IMG/VR virus record: IMGVR_UViG_3300023106_000013 | Span: 1 to 56,613 of that record | From: a virus | Length of the DNA: 56,613 nucleotides | Strand: one strand, 5' to 3' | Part shown: positions 15,904 to 22,898 of the stretch, one piece after another | How the letters are laid out: the number at the start of each line of letters is the position of its first letter | Numbering within the stretch: position 1 is the stretch's first letter | Position numbers and translations under genes: made by a program | The notes under the pieces: generated by a model | Database searches by the model: none | What the model saw: the letters and a program-made list of their open reading frames with translations, nothing else | Told to the model about the DNA's origin: nothing

Positions 15904-16055
15904 TCTGTCTCGCCTTCTTGTTGGGATTTGGCTTTGGAGAGGGATTGGAGGCCTAGCCGAGCCCAATAAGCCTCACGCGCAATGCGCACCCACGGGGCAT
16001 AGTACCAGCCAAATATTCGCGCCCGGTCCTCGTCCGTCAGCTTCACCCCGCTCAC
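15900..16055 (-). CDS. 51-residue hypothetical protein with GTG start
   Basis: The start is a GTG at 16055 overlapping the upstream stop (GTGA) with GGAGA ahead; the longer frame to 16124 would run far into the neighbour. The product has an aromatic helix (IFGWYYAPWVRIAREAYWARLG). Such DRARIFGWYY-type small proteins recur in alphaproteobacterial phages; function unknown. Confidence 0.5.
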   Translation of the reverse strand: MSGVKLTDEDRARIFGWYYAPWVRIAREAYWARLGLQSLSKAKSQQEGETE

Positions 16056-16597
16056 TTCGTCTCTCCTTGAAGGGCGGCGGTTAGGACGGATCGAGCAAGC
16101 AGAGACGGAGGCCCAGCTACCCATGGCTCTGTTCGAAAAGACTGTTCAATGGTTGCATGAGCCGCATCCACCATCGCATCCGTTATCTCAATGGGGGCGG
16201 GGCGGGCGAATATAGATGTTGCGACCTTTCCGCAGTCGGCACCGCTCGCGTGGCAACGAGGGCAATATACGTCGCTGTCGTCACCGCCGCTGTCGGTCCC
16301 GCATGCCTCGGAAGAGCCCACCCACCCACATGTGTCGCATGAGGCCAAATAGTAGGGCTCGCGGACTTCAAACGACACGATTGGGCCGCTGTATTTTGCC
16401 ATCTGTTTGAGGTCTTCCAAGCGGTGTTCCTCAGGCGTCATCGCAGCCACTGCCTCACTCACCCCCGCTTGGCTGCGAAGGGATTGGAGTTCACGAAGGG
16501 CAATCAAAATGTCTGGTACATGCCCAGAATACGTTTCGCCCCATTCATCGATTTGACTTGCCACCCTCTCTAGCTGTTCGTTGCTAATGGTAGCCAT
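16052..16597 (-). CDS. Zinc-ribbon protein with helical N-terminus
   Basis: The 181-residue product has an N-terminal helical part (1-60, ELQSLRSQAG), a zinc-ribbon-like region near 85-130 with CDTCGW and YCPRCHASGADCG, and a C-terminal helical segment with ITDAMVDAAHATIEQSF. It shares N-terminal pattern with the gene upstream, suggesting duplication. The ATG at 16597 (TGATG overlap) is preferred over a GTG one codon earlier. Confidence 0.6.
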   Translation of the reverse strand: MATISNEQLERVASQIDEWGETYSGHVPDILIALRELQSLRSQAGVSEAVAAMTPEEHRLEDLKQMAKYSGPIVSFEVREPYYLASCDTCGWVGSSEACGTDSGGDDSDVYCPRCHASGADCGKVATSIFARPAPIEITDAMVDAAHATIEQSFRTEPWVAGPPSLLARSVLTAALQGETK

Positions 16598-17019
16598 CAC
16601 TCTGCCCCTTTAAGATTTGCGAGGAAGGAACGCGCAGCGCGCAAATCACCGATATGAAACGGGCTGTTCCACGCCACATTGCCGCTGTCGTTATCTGGAG
16701 GGTCATATCTGGCAGCCTGCTCGGCAAACGGCGCCAGCACCTTCGCCGCCTCGTCCAGCTTTGCCTCTGCTGTGGTGGCACGATCCCGGAATTGACGACA
16801 TGCTTCGACCTTTGCGGCATAAGCCGGTGCTGCCACCCAATCATTGTCCAGAGCAGCATCCCGCTCTTTCCTCAGCCTTTCGTTCTCGGCGCGGAGAGAT
16901 TGTAATTCCAGCACAATTGCATGAATATCAACGGTAGGTAGTCCAGCCTGCCAACCAATGTCTGGCGGGCTAACACGATTTAGAATTTCAACCAACCGCT
17001 GATCACTGACATTGCTCAT
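16597..17019 (-). CDS. Coiled-coil protein of the early minus-strand cluster
   Basis: The 140-residue product has a coiled-coil core (LQSLRAENERLRKERDAA near 37-55), a second helix (AKVEACRQFRDRATTAEAKLDEAAKVLAPFAEQ) and a C-terminal LRAARSFLANL element matching the end of the Lar-like protein. The start at 17019 gives ATGA overlap. It appears to be part of a shuffled family with 14568-15101 and 16052-16597. Confidence 0.6.
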   Translation of the reverse strand: MSNVSDQRLVEILNRVSPPDIGWQAGLPTVDIHAIVLELQSLRAENERLRKERDAALDNDWVAAPAYAAKVEACRQFRDRATTAEAKLDEAAKVLAPFAEQAARYDPPDNDSGNVAWNSPFHIGDLRAARSFLANLKGAE

Positions 17020-17264
17020 AGCCAAATCTCCTCACCTGTCTCAGAACATGCTCTGACACGGAATATTGCATAGCATGCAGGCTTTGTGGGCTCGACATGA
17101 ACCGGCACTACAATAGGCTTGGGTGTTGGTGTGTCAGGCTGGATTAGAAGGCTCTGACGATGTTCGTAGGCTTCTCGTGATGCCGCGCCGGGGTTGATCA
17201 GGTCTTGGATGTTGCTGGCCGCTAGGAATGGGGAGAGGCTTAGAATGAGGATTGTACGGATCAT
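17016..17264 (-). CDS. Small secreted or envelope protein
   Basis: The 82-residue product starts MIRTILILSLSPFLAAS, a plausible signal peptide (basic, hydrophobic, small residues at a cleavage site near 16-17), followed by a Pro-rich middle and two cysteines (CYAIFRVRAC) that may form a disulfide outside the cytoplasm. Coupled by ATGA on both ends. Function unknown. Confidence 0.55.
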   Translation of the reverse strand: MIRTILILSLSPFLAASNIQDLINPGAASREAYEHRQSLLIQPDTPTPKPIVVPVHVEPTKPACYAIFRVRACSETGEEIWL

Positions 17265-17494
17265 TTGGACCGCGCCTCTAGCATAGCATCGGCCAATTTG
17301 TATGCGTCCTGCGCCATGCTCTCATGCGTAGCTACCTCTGGCGCGAGCCGAACAAATACCTCAATCACTGCGCCTATGGCTTGCCCTGCGAACCAATCCC
17401 TCAACGTCATTCCTTGGTTGGCATGCAGACCGCTATCCGATCCACCCTCAGCTGGAAATGCTGGTCCGCCGTCATTCTTCGTTTCGTCTGTCAT
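17261..17494 (-). CDS. Conserved phage protein with GMTLRDWFAGQA motif
   Basis: The 77-residue product has the pattern NDGGPAFP...GMTLRDWFAGQA...DAYKLADAML that is common in small proteins of phages and prophages of many Proteobacteria, with no known role. GGAGG lies 6 nt before the ATG at 17494, which decides the start. Coupled by ATGA to the secreted protein gene downstream. Confidence 0.7.
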   Translation of the reverse strand: MTDETKNDGGPAFPAEGGSDSGLHANQGMTLRDWFAGQAIGAVIEVFVRLAPEVATHESMAQDAYKLADAMLEARSK

Positions 17495-17523
17495 CTGATC
17501 CTCCAAGATCGTTTTGTTTTAGG

Positions 17524-17757
17524 TTAGGTGGTTGGCTGGGGAGGTTGAAGGTAAACCTTGCGCAGTGCGTAGGCATGCACTTCGGGCCAATTCACCTTTT
17601 GCGGGTGCTCCAAAGCCTCTTTCTCGGTGCGGAAGGCAAAGGTGTGCGCATCAGGCCAAATCGATAAAACTGGAACATCAGCCCGATTCCCACGTTCCTC
17701 CGTTGTCAGATAGCACCATACCCAAATCGGCTCATTCATCGTTAAGCCCTCGGTCAT
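17524..17757 (-). CDS. 77-residue hypothetical protein
   Basis: A soluble, Trp/Pro-containing product (MNEPIWVWCYLTTEERG near the start). Two starts are possible: 17757 and an internal ATG at 17739 with GAGGG upstream. No family recognised. Confidence 0.5.
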   Translation of the reverse strand: MTEGLTMNEPIWVWCYLTTEERGNRADVPVLSIWPDAHTFAFRTEKEALEHPQKVNWPEVHAYALRKVYLQPPQPTT

Positions 17758-17778
17758 CTCTCTACTCTCTCGTTGTGT

Positions 17779-17988
17779 TTAGTTGGGCTTGGGAATGGGT
17801 GTGAAAACCGTCTCGCGGTTAAACCCCATAGTCATCGCCATAGAGCGACTTACTGACCTGCGACCGTTCAGAACATCGCTTACGAATGACTCGTTGATCT
17901 TGTTCTTCTTAGCCCAAGCTTTCTGACCGCCTGCCTCCTCGCATTCATACTTCAGACGATGGATGATTTCTTTTTCTGTAATTGCCAT
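17779..17988 (-). CDS. Small helix-turn-helix regulator
   Basis: The 69-residue product has a Cro/CI-like helix-turn-helix (about 15-50: GGQKAWAKKNKINESFVSDVLNGRR), preceded by a helix. AGGGGA lies 8 nt before the ATG at 17988; a TTG two codons earlier is less likely. As the only such gene near the right part of the early minus-strand block it could repress early transcription, but no operator was identified. Confidence 0.6.
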   Translation of the reverse strand: MAITEKEIIHRLKYECEEAGGQKAWAKKNKINESFVSDVLNGRRSVSRSMAMTMGFNRETVFTPIPKPN

Positions 17989-18037
17989 ATACAATTCCCC
18001 TTGTTCACAAATATACTAACCGCACCATCCTTATCCG

Positions 18038-18571
18038 TCAACACCCTTCTTGCTCTGTCGGCAACTTCTCCCAAACACCCATAGCTCTACACGTAGCCCG
18101 AACCTTGGGAATTGTCGCGCCGGTCACAAGGCTGATATTCAATGCGCTATTCCCCGCCATGGCTAGCTGGAATATCCACCTGTTACGCTTGCTTGCGCGA
18201 ACCCCTGAGGGTCTTTCCGTTGTTTTTGAGAGTGAGGCGCACGGACTTGTTTCCCTGGTACTTGCCATAGCCCTCCCTGCCGTCTGTGAGGCTGACGCGG
18301 ATTGGCATTGTGGTGGCGAGTTCTCTGCCCTTGCCTCCACCCCATTTGTATGGCCTGCCGAAATCAACGCGCCCGGTTTCTCCTCCATCCCCAGCGAAGG
18401 TTCTTCGGGTTTCATTGATGGTTCCGTTGATTTCAACCATTGCATGTGTCTCGTTCTGTTGAGATGATTTGTGTTATCCGTTGTGCCAATGCCGTGGGTT
18501 TGGACTGCGGTAGCGCGATCATCGGGGTTAAGTCTTAGTTCCTCACGGCGCTCTAGGATGAAGGAAATCAT
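18038..18571 (-). CDS. Uncertain open frame overlapping the 85-residue gene; ends look coding
   Basis: This frame starts as ATGA at the methyltransferase stop and runs 177 codons. Its first ~40 residues (MISFILERREELRLNPDDRA) and last ~45 (with LNISLVTGATIPKVRATCRAMG, helix-turn-helix-like) look coding, but its middle is Ser/Thr/Pro-rich and overlaps 18183-18440 in another frame that has more G/C at third positions. It may really be two small genes (N-terminal peptide, and 18038-18160) around the middle gene. Confidence 0.4.
   Translation of the reverse strand: MISFILERREELRLNPDDRATAVQTHGIGTTDNTNHLNRTRHMQWLKSTEPSMKPEEPSLGMEEKPGALISAGHTNGVEARAENSPPQCQSASASQTAGRAMASTRETSPCASLSKTTERPSGVRASKRNRWIFQLAMAGNSALNISLVTGATIPKVRATCRAMGVWEKLPTEQEGC
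18183..18440 (-). CDS. 85-residue Gly/basic-rich hypothetical protein
   Basis: The product is basic and glycine-rich with aromatic residues (FGRPYKWGGGKGRE, YGKYQGNKSVRLTLKNNG) and looks beta-rich. Its codons are richer in G/C at the third position than those of the frame overlapping it. No strong ribosome site is seen. Possible small DNA- or RNA-binding protein, by charge only. Confidence 0.5.
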   Translation of the reverse strand: MVEINGTINETRRTFAGDGGETGRVDFGRPYKWGGGKGRELATTMPIRVSLTDGREGYGKYQGNKSVRLTLKNNGKTLRGSRKQA

Positions 18572-19350
18572 ATTGGCCTGCTCATTTCTCCGGCTATCCG
18601 GGCGACCTGCGGATGAATGCAGTTTCCTAGCGCTTCTATTCGGTCCATCCAATTGGCAGGCCAGCCATCCACTCCCCGAAGCAGGGGTTCAGGCCAACTA
18701 TGTCCTCGCTCGAATGGATGGTCGCAGAGGTGCTGCAAATCCTCCTGGCGACCCGACCACCTTTGTCCAGTTTCGCCAATACCGAAGCCTTGGATCGATC
18801 CCTGAACTCGCTGGCCGGTAGGGTAGGCAACAATGACAACCCTTTCGCGGCGCTGGATGGAACCAACGGCGTACGCTGGTATGACTTCCCAGATTGCATC
18901 AAACCCGATCGCGGCCAACTCTGAGAGAACGACACCGAACCATTCGCCTGTGGGCTGTCCGTCAACATAAGGTCCATCAAGGAGGTCTGTGACATTTTCC
19001 AGAATGATCCTCTGGAGTCCGTCTCCAGCAAGGCCAGCAATTCGAATGATCTCAAAGAAAAGGCTGCTTCGCTCGCCTTCGAACCCGACTTGGACGCCAT
19101 GCGCTCTACCTGCCTTGCTTAGTTCCGTGCATGGGAAGCCGCCGCATATGGCTTCCGGGCGGATATACTCCACCATATCACGATCAATGTCTTTTACGTC
19201 TTTCAGGATCGGCACATTATGCCAATGCCGGTGCAGGATTCGCCAGCGGTCTTCGTTGAACTCACAGAACGCCACAGTCTCGTATAGCCCCGTAGCTTCC
19301 AAGCCCTTGCTGAATCCACCCAACCCACTGAATAGGTCTAGTAGCCTCAT
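18568..19350 (-). CDS. C5-cytosine DNA methyltransferase
   Basis: The 260-residue enzyme has motif I (LLDLFSGLGGFSKGLE, 3-18), motif IV with catalytic Cys 74 (GGFPCTELSKAG), motif VI (ENV, 118-120), motif VIII (QRRERV, 166-171) and motif X-like ALGNCIHPQVARIAG near the end. It transfers methyl from AdoMet to cytosine C5. The segment between motifs VIII and IX/X, which reads the target, is only about 70 residues. No restriction gene is beside it, so self-protection against host restriction is the likely use. Confidence 0.88.
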   Translation of the reverse strand: MRLLDLFSGLGGFSKGLEATGLYETVAFCEFNEDRWRILHRHWHNVPILKDVKDIDRDMVEYIRPEAICGGFPCTELSKAGRAHGVQVGFEGERSSLFFEIIRIAGLAGDGLQRIILENVTDLLDGPYVDGQPTGEWFGVVLSELAAIGFDAIWEVIPAYAVGSIQRRERVVIVAYPTGQRVQGSIQGFGIGETGQRWSGRQEDLQHLCDHPFERGHSWPEPLLRGVDGWPANWMDRIEALGNCIHPQVARIAGEMSRPI

Positions 19351-19397
19351 TTACATCTTCTCTTGTTTGGATGGAGTGGGTTGGGCTTGGGAGAGGT

Positions 19398-19670
19398 TCA
19401 TTCCAGAGGCCTCACTGTCACATTCCAGCCGGAATTTTCGATGGCCTGCATTAGTGCGTTATTTCTTCGCCTGTCATCGGGCTCATCGGGAAATTGCTCC
19501 TTGAGCTTCGAATAGATAGCCCGGAATGATTTATAGATGGCTTTGGCTTCTGGGGTATCGACGGTTTGCATGATCCGAATAATCCCGTCGCCGTTAATCA
19601 TCTCCTCGTCAACTTCCTTGAAGAACCTCTTCTCAGGCTTCAGGTTTCTAGGCGGGCTAATATCTCTCAT
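19398..19670 (-). CDS. 90-residue hypothetical protein, replication-region
   Basis: A charged helical product with AIYKSFRAIYSKLKEQFPDEPDDRRRNNALMQA in the middle. It is linked by ATGA to the helicase-loader-like gene upstream, so it may act in the same step. No family recognised. Confidence 0.55.
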   Translation of the reverse strand: MRDISPPRNLKPEKRFFKEVDEEMINGDGIIRIMQTVDTPEAKAIYKSFRAIYSKLKEQFPDEPDDRRRNNALMQAIENSGWNVTVRPLE

Positions 19671-20248
19671 CTATCCTCTCCTGCATCCATGCCGTCAGTA
19701 TCGGCGCTGTTAAACGTCTCGTATCGTAGCTTATCGATCAGGTATGAACTTACCTTTATGCCGGGAATACGTTCCTCAAACTCATGGGCATAGAAGGCGT
19801 CGTGGCGCTTGGCGTCCTCTTTGGCCCTAGCGATTTCTGCTGGCGTTTTCTGCTTTGGATCGACGGATTCAACAAACCCCTCCATCATGCTCCTTACCCT
19901 CGCCATTGCCTCTGGAGTGCGGGATTGCTCTACCTCTGCATCCTTGTCCTGAGCGATGAATTGCTGCCGCCCTGCCTCTAGAAGCCGCTGCACCTTGCCG
20001 TCATTCGCCTGCACAACTCGAATATGGGTTGATAGCTCATCGCAGCTTGGGACGAATGCACGGTTCTTTGCGTCTCGTGGAACCTGTCCGGTAATGAACT
20101 GCTCAATGCCCATGCGGACGAAATTGAAGGGGTAATAGTCCACGGCCTCTAGGTACGTATCGACCGTTGCGCGGCTTACCTTGCTCTCAGCGCCCGGATA
20201 GGCGCGGAACAGACGCAAGATCAAGGCTTCCTTGGCTTCGCGTTCCAT
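19667..20248 (-). CDS. Putative replicative helicase loader-like protein
   Basis: The 193-residue product shows a pattern of small phage helicase loaders/inhibitors: an N-terminal YPGAESKVSRATVDTYLEAVDYYP stretch, then a segment ending FVPSCDELSTHIR near 65-78, and a helical C-terminal half. No ATPase motif is present, as in the small G39P-type loaders. This is the best replication candidate in the window, which has no recognisable helicase or polymerase. The call is by pattern, not by strong homology. Confidence 0.4.
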   Translation of the reverse strand: MEREAKEALILRLFRAYPGAESKVSRATVDTYLEAVDYYPFNFVRMGIEQFITGQVPRDAKNRAFVPSCDELSTHIRVVQANDGKVQRLLEAGRQQFIAQDKDAEVEQSRTPEAMARVRSMMEGFVESVDPKQKTPAEIARAKEDAKRHDAFYAHEFEERIPGIKVSSYLIDKLRYETFNSADTDGMDAGEDR

Positions 20249-20528
20249 TTCTAATCCTCTCTGCTAGGTCCTGCTCTAGGCGGTCTAGGTTGGTCATTCC
20301 CATGCTGCGCTGCTGTGTGTTCTGTACCCAGCTTGGCTCTATGGATTGCCATCCCTTTTCTATCATCATCTCAGCGGCGGCGTTGGGGTCTGGACACGCT
20401 GCCAGCTTCTTAGCCAAGAGCTTTGCTGCGAAGTCTGTCATGGGCTTTCGAAGGCGTTGGCGGTGTTTGATTAGCTCCTCCGCATGTTCCTCGTCCACGG
20501 TGGTTTCAAGCCACTGCCTTGGCGTCAT
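20187..20528 (-). CDS. Conserved alphaproteobacterial phage protein
   Basis: The 113-residue product carries WLETTVDEEHAEELIKHRQ, KPMTDFAAKLLAKKLA and EKGWQSIEPSWVQN, a pattern seen in replication-side genes of phages of alphaproteobacteria. It overlaps the loader-like gene by 62 nt. Possibly a partner in replication initiation; no defined activity. Confidence 0.55.
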   Translation of the reverse strand: MTPRQWLETTVDEEHAEELIKHRQRLRKPMTDFAAKLLAKKLAACPDPNAAAEMMIEKGWQSIEPSWVQNTQQRSMGMTNLDRLEQDLAERIRNGTRSQGSLDLASVPRLSGR

Positions 20529-20674
20529 TCTGTTCTACCCCTTTTGGCTTTCGAGGCCGTGTCATTGCGCTTCGCTTCCGCCCTCAAGCGCTTCATGCGG
20601 TCTCGGTCATATTGCTTCTTATCAAACCCGTTAGGCGGCCTGCCCCGCCCTCGCTTTACGCTTTCTTCGCGCAT
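20525..20674 (-). CDS. 49-residue basic protein with AT-hook-like GRGRPP
   Basis: A very basic product (GRGRPPNGFDKKQYDRDRMK) ending in a Lys/Arg helix. The GRGRPP core resembles an AT-hook. It is coupled by ATGA downstream and overlaps the next upstream gene by 19 nt. Likely nucleic-acid binding. Confidence 0.5.
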   Translation of the reverse strand: MREESVKRGRGRPPNGFDKKQYDRDRMKRLRAEAKRNDTASKAKRGRTE

Positions 20675-20868
20675 TGCTCTCTCATCCTCAATCGTTCCTC
20701 TAAAAAATCTTCTTGTGCGGGGGTAAGTACGTCTCCGTTGAGCCGGTCTACGGCCAACATCACAGTGGATGCGTCAACATGCCATCCTTCGGATTTTAGC
20801 TTGGCATAAAGACTTAACAGCCTTTCTATCAAATACTGCTCGATAGGAGGCGGATATAGGGGGCTCAC
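20656..20868 (-). CDS. 70-residue helical hypothetical protein
   Basis: The product (YLIERLLSLYAKLKSEGW, EDFLEERLRMREQC) is all-helical in appearance. Start at 20868 forms ATGA with the stop of the first gene of this operon. No family recognised. Confidence 0.5.
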   Translation of the reverse strand: MSPLYPPPIEQYLIERLLSLYAKLKSEGWHVDASTVMLAVDRLNGDVLTPAQEDFLEERLRMREQCAKKA

Positions 20869-21116
20869 GCCCCCGCCTCCATTACGATTGAAACAATCTC
20901 GTTTGCCTGCATACCAGAAACCGCTGCGGTGAAAGCGTCACGAGCAGCCTTAGCTGCAACTTCCATTGCTTCAAGCTGGTGGCCATACGTTTCGAAGGCA
21001 TACACACCGGCTTTGGTGTAGCTCATAAACTTGAGCTTGTTTGCGTTGAAGTGGAAACGATCCCAGGCCTTTTTGTTGGCGGCTGCAAGTGCGACGATCT
21101 CGGTGCGGTTGGTCAT
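20865..21116 (-). CDS. 83-residue helical protein, first gene of the early minus-strand operon
   Basis: An Ala-rich helical product (EAMEVAAKAARDAFTAAVSG) with GGAGAGAAG before the ATG. It follows a promoter-like pair (21141-21168) and a terminator (21216-21248), so it begins the transcription unit running to 15.7 kb or further. No family recognised. Confidence 0.55.
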   Translation of the reverse strand: MTNRTEIVALAAANKKAWDRFHFNANKLKFMSYTKAGVYAFETYGHQLEAMEVAAKAARDAFTAAVSGMQANEIVSIVMEAGA

Positions 21117-21140
21117 TTCTTCTCTCCGTTTGTGATTATT

Positions 21141-21168
21141 AATTTACACGACTTCTCACATAACGCAA
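21141..21168 (-). promoter_or_regulatory. Promoter-like pair before the 20865-21116 gene
   Basis: On the minus strand TTGCGT (21163-21168) and TAAATT (21141-21146) are 16 bp apart, 25-30 nt before the ATG and just after a terminator. A housekeeping sigma factor type site is plausible. Confidence 0.4.
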
Positions 21169-21215
21169 GCATTAAAATCGACCGTCGCTCAAATAATGTT
21201 CGGATAGCTTAGGAT

Positions 21216-21248
21216 AAGAAAAACCCGCCGAGCGGGGGAGCTGGCGGG
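21216..21248 (-). terminator. Intrinsic terminator ending minus-strand transcription from above 22.1 kb
   Basis: A 6-bp GC stem (CCCGCC with GGCGGG) with a 13-nt loop is followed on the minus strand by TTTTTCTT. Any minus-strand transcript entering from 22131 would run antisense through the RNA region and end here. Confidence 0.6.
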
Positions 21249-21249
21249 C

Positions 21250-21278
21250 TTGACTTGTGGGCTTTAGGGGCCGATTAT
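21250..21278 (+). promoter_or_regulatory. Promoter for the plus-strand structured RNA
   Basis: TTGACT (21250-21255) and GATTAT (21273-21278) are separated by exactly 17 bp on the plus strand. Five of six and four of six consensus bases match. It points into a ~0.84 kb stretch without genes that is rich in hairpins. Confidence 0.5.
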
Positions 21279-21284
21279 GCAGAG

Positions 21285-22120
21285 GTCCTGAGCAAGTAAC
21301 CAGCTTCTCAGGGTGTCGGCTGGGTTTTTACCTTGGAAAGTTTCCCCTGCCGCTGAGACATAAACTAGCCGTATCTGCATTCGGTTTCAAGTCTCAATCT
21401 AAAACCTCCTGACGAGTTTTGCGGCACTCTCTCAAAGGTGTCGAAACAAAAAGTGATGGTCGGCGTGACCCATAGCCTCCATCCCCTGCACGTATCCCGG
21501 CAAAACCGGGGCTGGTCCGAACTGATAAGCCTCCTCTGGGCGTGACTTCCCAGGTAAAGCTTTGAAGGTGGTCTGCCAGATGAAAAGACCACAAGGCGGC
21601 GATACGGAATGATCGCAAGGTGCTTGCACCGAAAAGGAACTGAGTATGCGGCCTTCGGGCTTGGGCTAGTCACCCACTGCACATAAGGTTGGGCCATCCC
21701 TATACCGTGCAGGCAGAAAAGGGTTGAGCTATGTCTAAATAGTCAAGAGGCCCGCTCCGTTCATTCGTGGCGGGCCTCATTGCTTCAGAGGCGTTATTGA
21801 TGTACAATGTTTGTAAGGATGGATCGTCCGTAAAGGCAAGTTTAGCGGCGGGATATAGGCGAACTTGCAAAGCCAAGCCCGATGCGTGAATCCTTAGGGT
21901 CATCAGGACTACAGCGAGCATTGTAGTTTAAAACAGGTACGCACCCCGACCTGATAACCCCATCCAAAGCCATTGCACTAATACAGCAGTAGAGCTATTG
22001 TCGTGGCGTTAAGGGTGAAATTAGGTAGCGATGGGCGCACAAGCGTAGCAACGGTCTCCTAGTTCCCCTTAACCCCCACCCAACGGCCCGGATAGCTTAT
22101 AACAGCCTCCGGGCCTATTT
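21285..22120 (+). ncRNA. Candidate large structured noncoding RNA, ~0.84 kb
   Basis: No open frame of convincing quality exists here on either strand. The plus strand carries perfect helices in series: 21536-21553 (5 bp), 21568-21592 (7 bp), 21619-21630 (GGTG-CTTG-CACC), 21651-21660 (GCC-TTCG-GGC), 21677-21712 (6 bp), 21747-21778 (9 bp), 21836-21868 (7 bp), 21908-21927 (6 bp) and a 7-bp long-range pair 22009-22015 with 22066-22072. UUCG and CUUG loops with the right closing pairs mark the plus strand as the RNA. A promoter precedes and a terminator follows. It resembles in size and hairpin density the large phage RNAs such as GOLLD or ROOL; membership is untested. Confidence 0.6.
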
Positions 22121-22125
22121 GTTGG
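22085..22125 (+). terminator. Intrinsic terminator at the end of the structured RNA
   Basis: A 7-bp GC stem (GGCCCGG, 22085-22091, with CCGGGCC, 22109-22115) is followed by TATTTGTT on the plus strand. There is no T run in the other direction, which supports plus-strand transcription of the region. Confidence 0.55.
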
Positions 22126-22130
22126 TTAGG

Positions 22131-22601
22131 CTACATCAACACAATGACAGGTTTGCCGCCAAGCTTCTCGATAGCGGCGTTGAGGTGTCCTAGATGAAGC
22201 CCTGCATCAGGATCAATCCAGATCAAGCGCTCATCATCGGTGAATTTCACATCATCGAACGCAACCCAATCTGTGACTTCGGGATGGCGATGGAGCCAAT
22301 CCTTAACCGCAAGATCGCGTGGCATGTCAGGGTATTTAGTCGCTAGGTCCGTTTCATGAATATGGTCACGATCAAGGCCTTGTTTCTCTAGCGCAACGTC
22401 GATATCGTCAGTATCAATAAACGGGCGGTTATGCGTGGTATTGAATACAACCTTCGCGCCAGTCCGCTTGCAAAGCTCCTGAATGACGGCAACAGTTGTC
22501 TGCGGGAACCGCCGCTTCCAAGACGCCATGCTGTCCACGAGGAAGAAGCTCGCGGGGATCATTGGACCATCGATATCCAAGAAGATCACCTTCTCAGCCA
22601 T
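22131..22601 (-). CDS. HAD-like phosphatase/kinase-associated protein
   Basis: The 156-residue product starts KVIFLDIDGP (HAD motif I, Asp 9 and 11) and has THNRP near 56 and VAFDDVKF near 112-120, matching HAD-type folds used by small phage proteins, including the HAD domains linked to RNA-repair enzymes. It probably removes or moves phosphate from nucleotides or RNA ends. AGGA lies before the ATG at 22601, chosen over a much longer frame. Confidence 0.6.
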   Translation of the reverse strand: MAEKVIFLDIDGPMIPASFFLVDSMASWKRRFPQTTVAVIQELCKRTGAKVVFNTTHNRPFIDTDDIDVALEKQGLDRDHIHETDLATKYPDMPRDLAVKDWLHRHPEVTDWVAFDDVKFTDDERLIWIDPDAGLHLGHLNAAIEKLGGKPVIVLM

Positions 22602-22602
22602 T

Positions 22603-22875
22603 CTATTCTTCCTTCTCTGGATTGTGTGTAACCGTAGGCATGGGTTGCCAATGGGTCGGCTGGATATCTGGTTCTTTGTAGTCAGTGCCTGAATAGTCCT
22701 CCCGCTCAATAACCCGCTCACCATCCCAACTAGAACACCACTTCTTTCCGTACCATGCGATTGTCCATGGGCCATAGACGGTTGGCTTTTCCCGAAACCC
22801 GTAGTCCTTAACGAACACACCGATGATCTCCGTCCCGTCTTTCGGTGCCGTCTCAATATCCTGCCATTCGCTCAT
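22603..22875 (-). CDS. DUF551-like 'APKD' protein
   Basis: The 90-residue product starts MSEWQDIETAPKDGTEIIG and has WKSSWDG-like and THWQPMP elements, the pattern of small W...APKDG proteins widespread in phages of alphaproteobacteria. It ends 1 nt before the HAD-like gene start. A second member is at 11474-11713. No biochemical function known. Confidence 0.65.
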   Translation of the reverse strand: MSEWQDIETAPKDGTEIIGVFVKDYGFREKPTVYGPWTIAWYGKKWCSSWDGERVIEREDYSGTDYKEPDIQPTHWQPMPTVTHNPEKEE

Positions 22876-22898
22876 TCTCGTCTCCTTTCAGCGGCTTG

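Noticed and set aside
17982-18467. 161-codon plus-strand frame near 18 kb
   Set aside because: Lies opposite the minus-strand genes, no ribosome site, Leu/Ala/Ser-rich shadow composition.
21365-21697. 110-codon minus-strand frame inside the structured RNA region
   Set aside because: Arg/Ser/Pro-rich, no ribosome site, overlapped by two other equally weak frames; hairpins explain the sequence better.
21700-21921. 73-codon minus-strand frame in the same region
   Set aside because: No ribosome site and it crosses a perfect 9-bp hairpin; not coupled to any neighbour.
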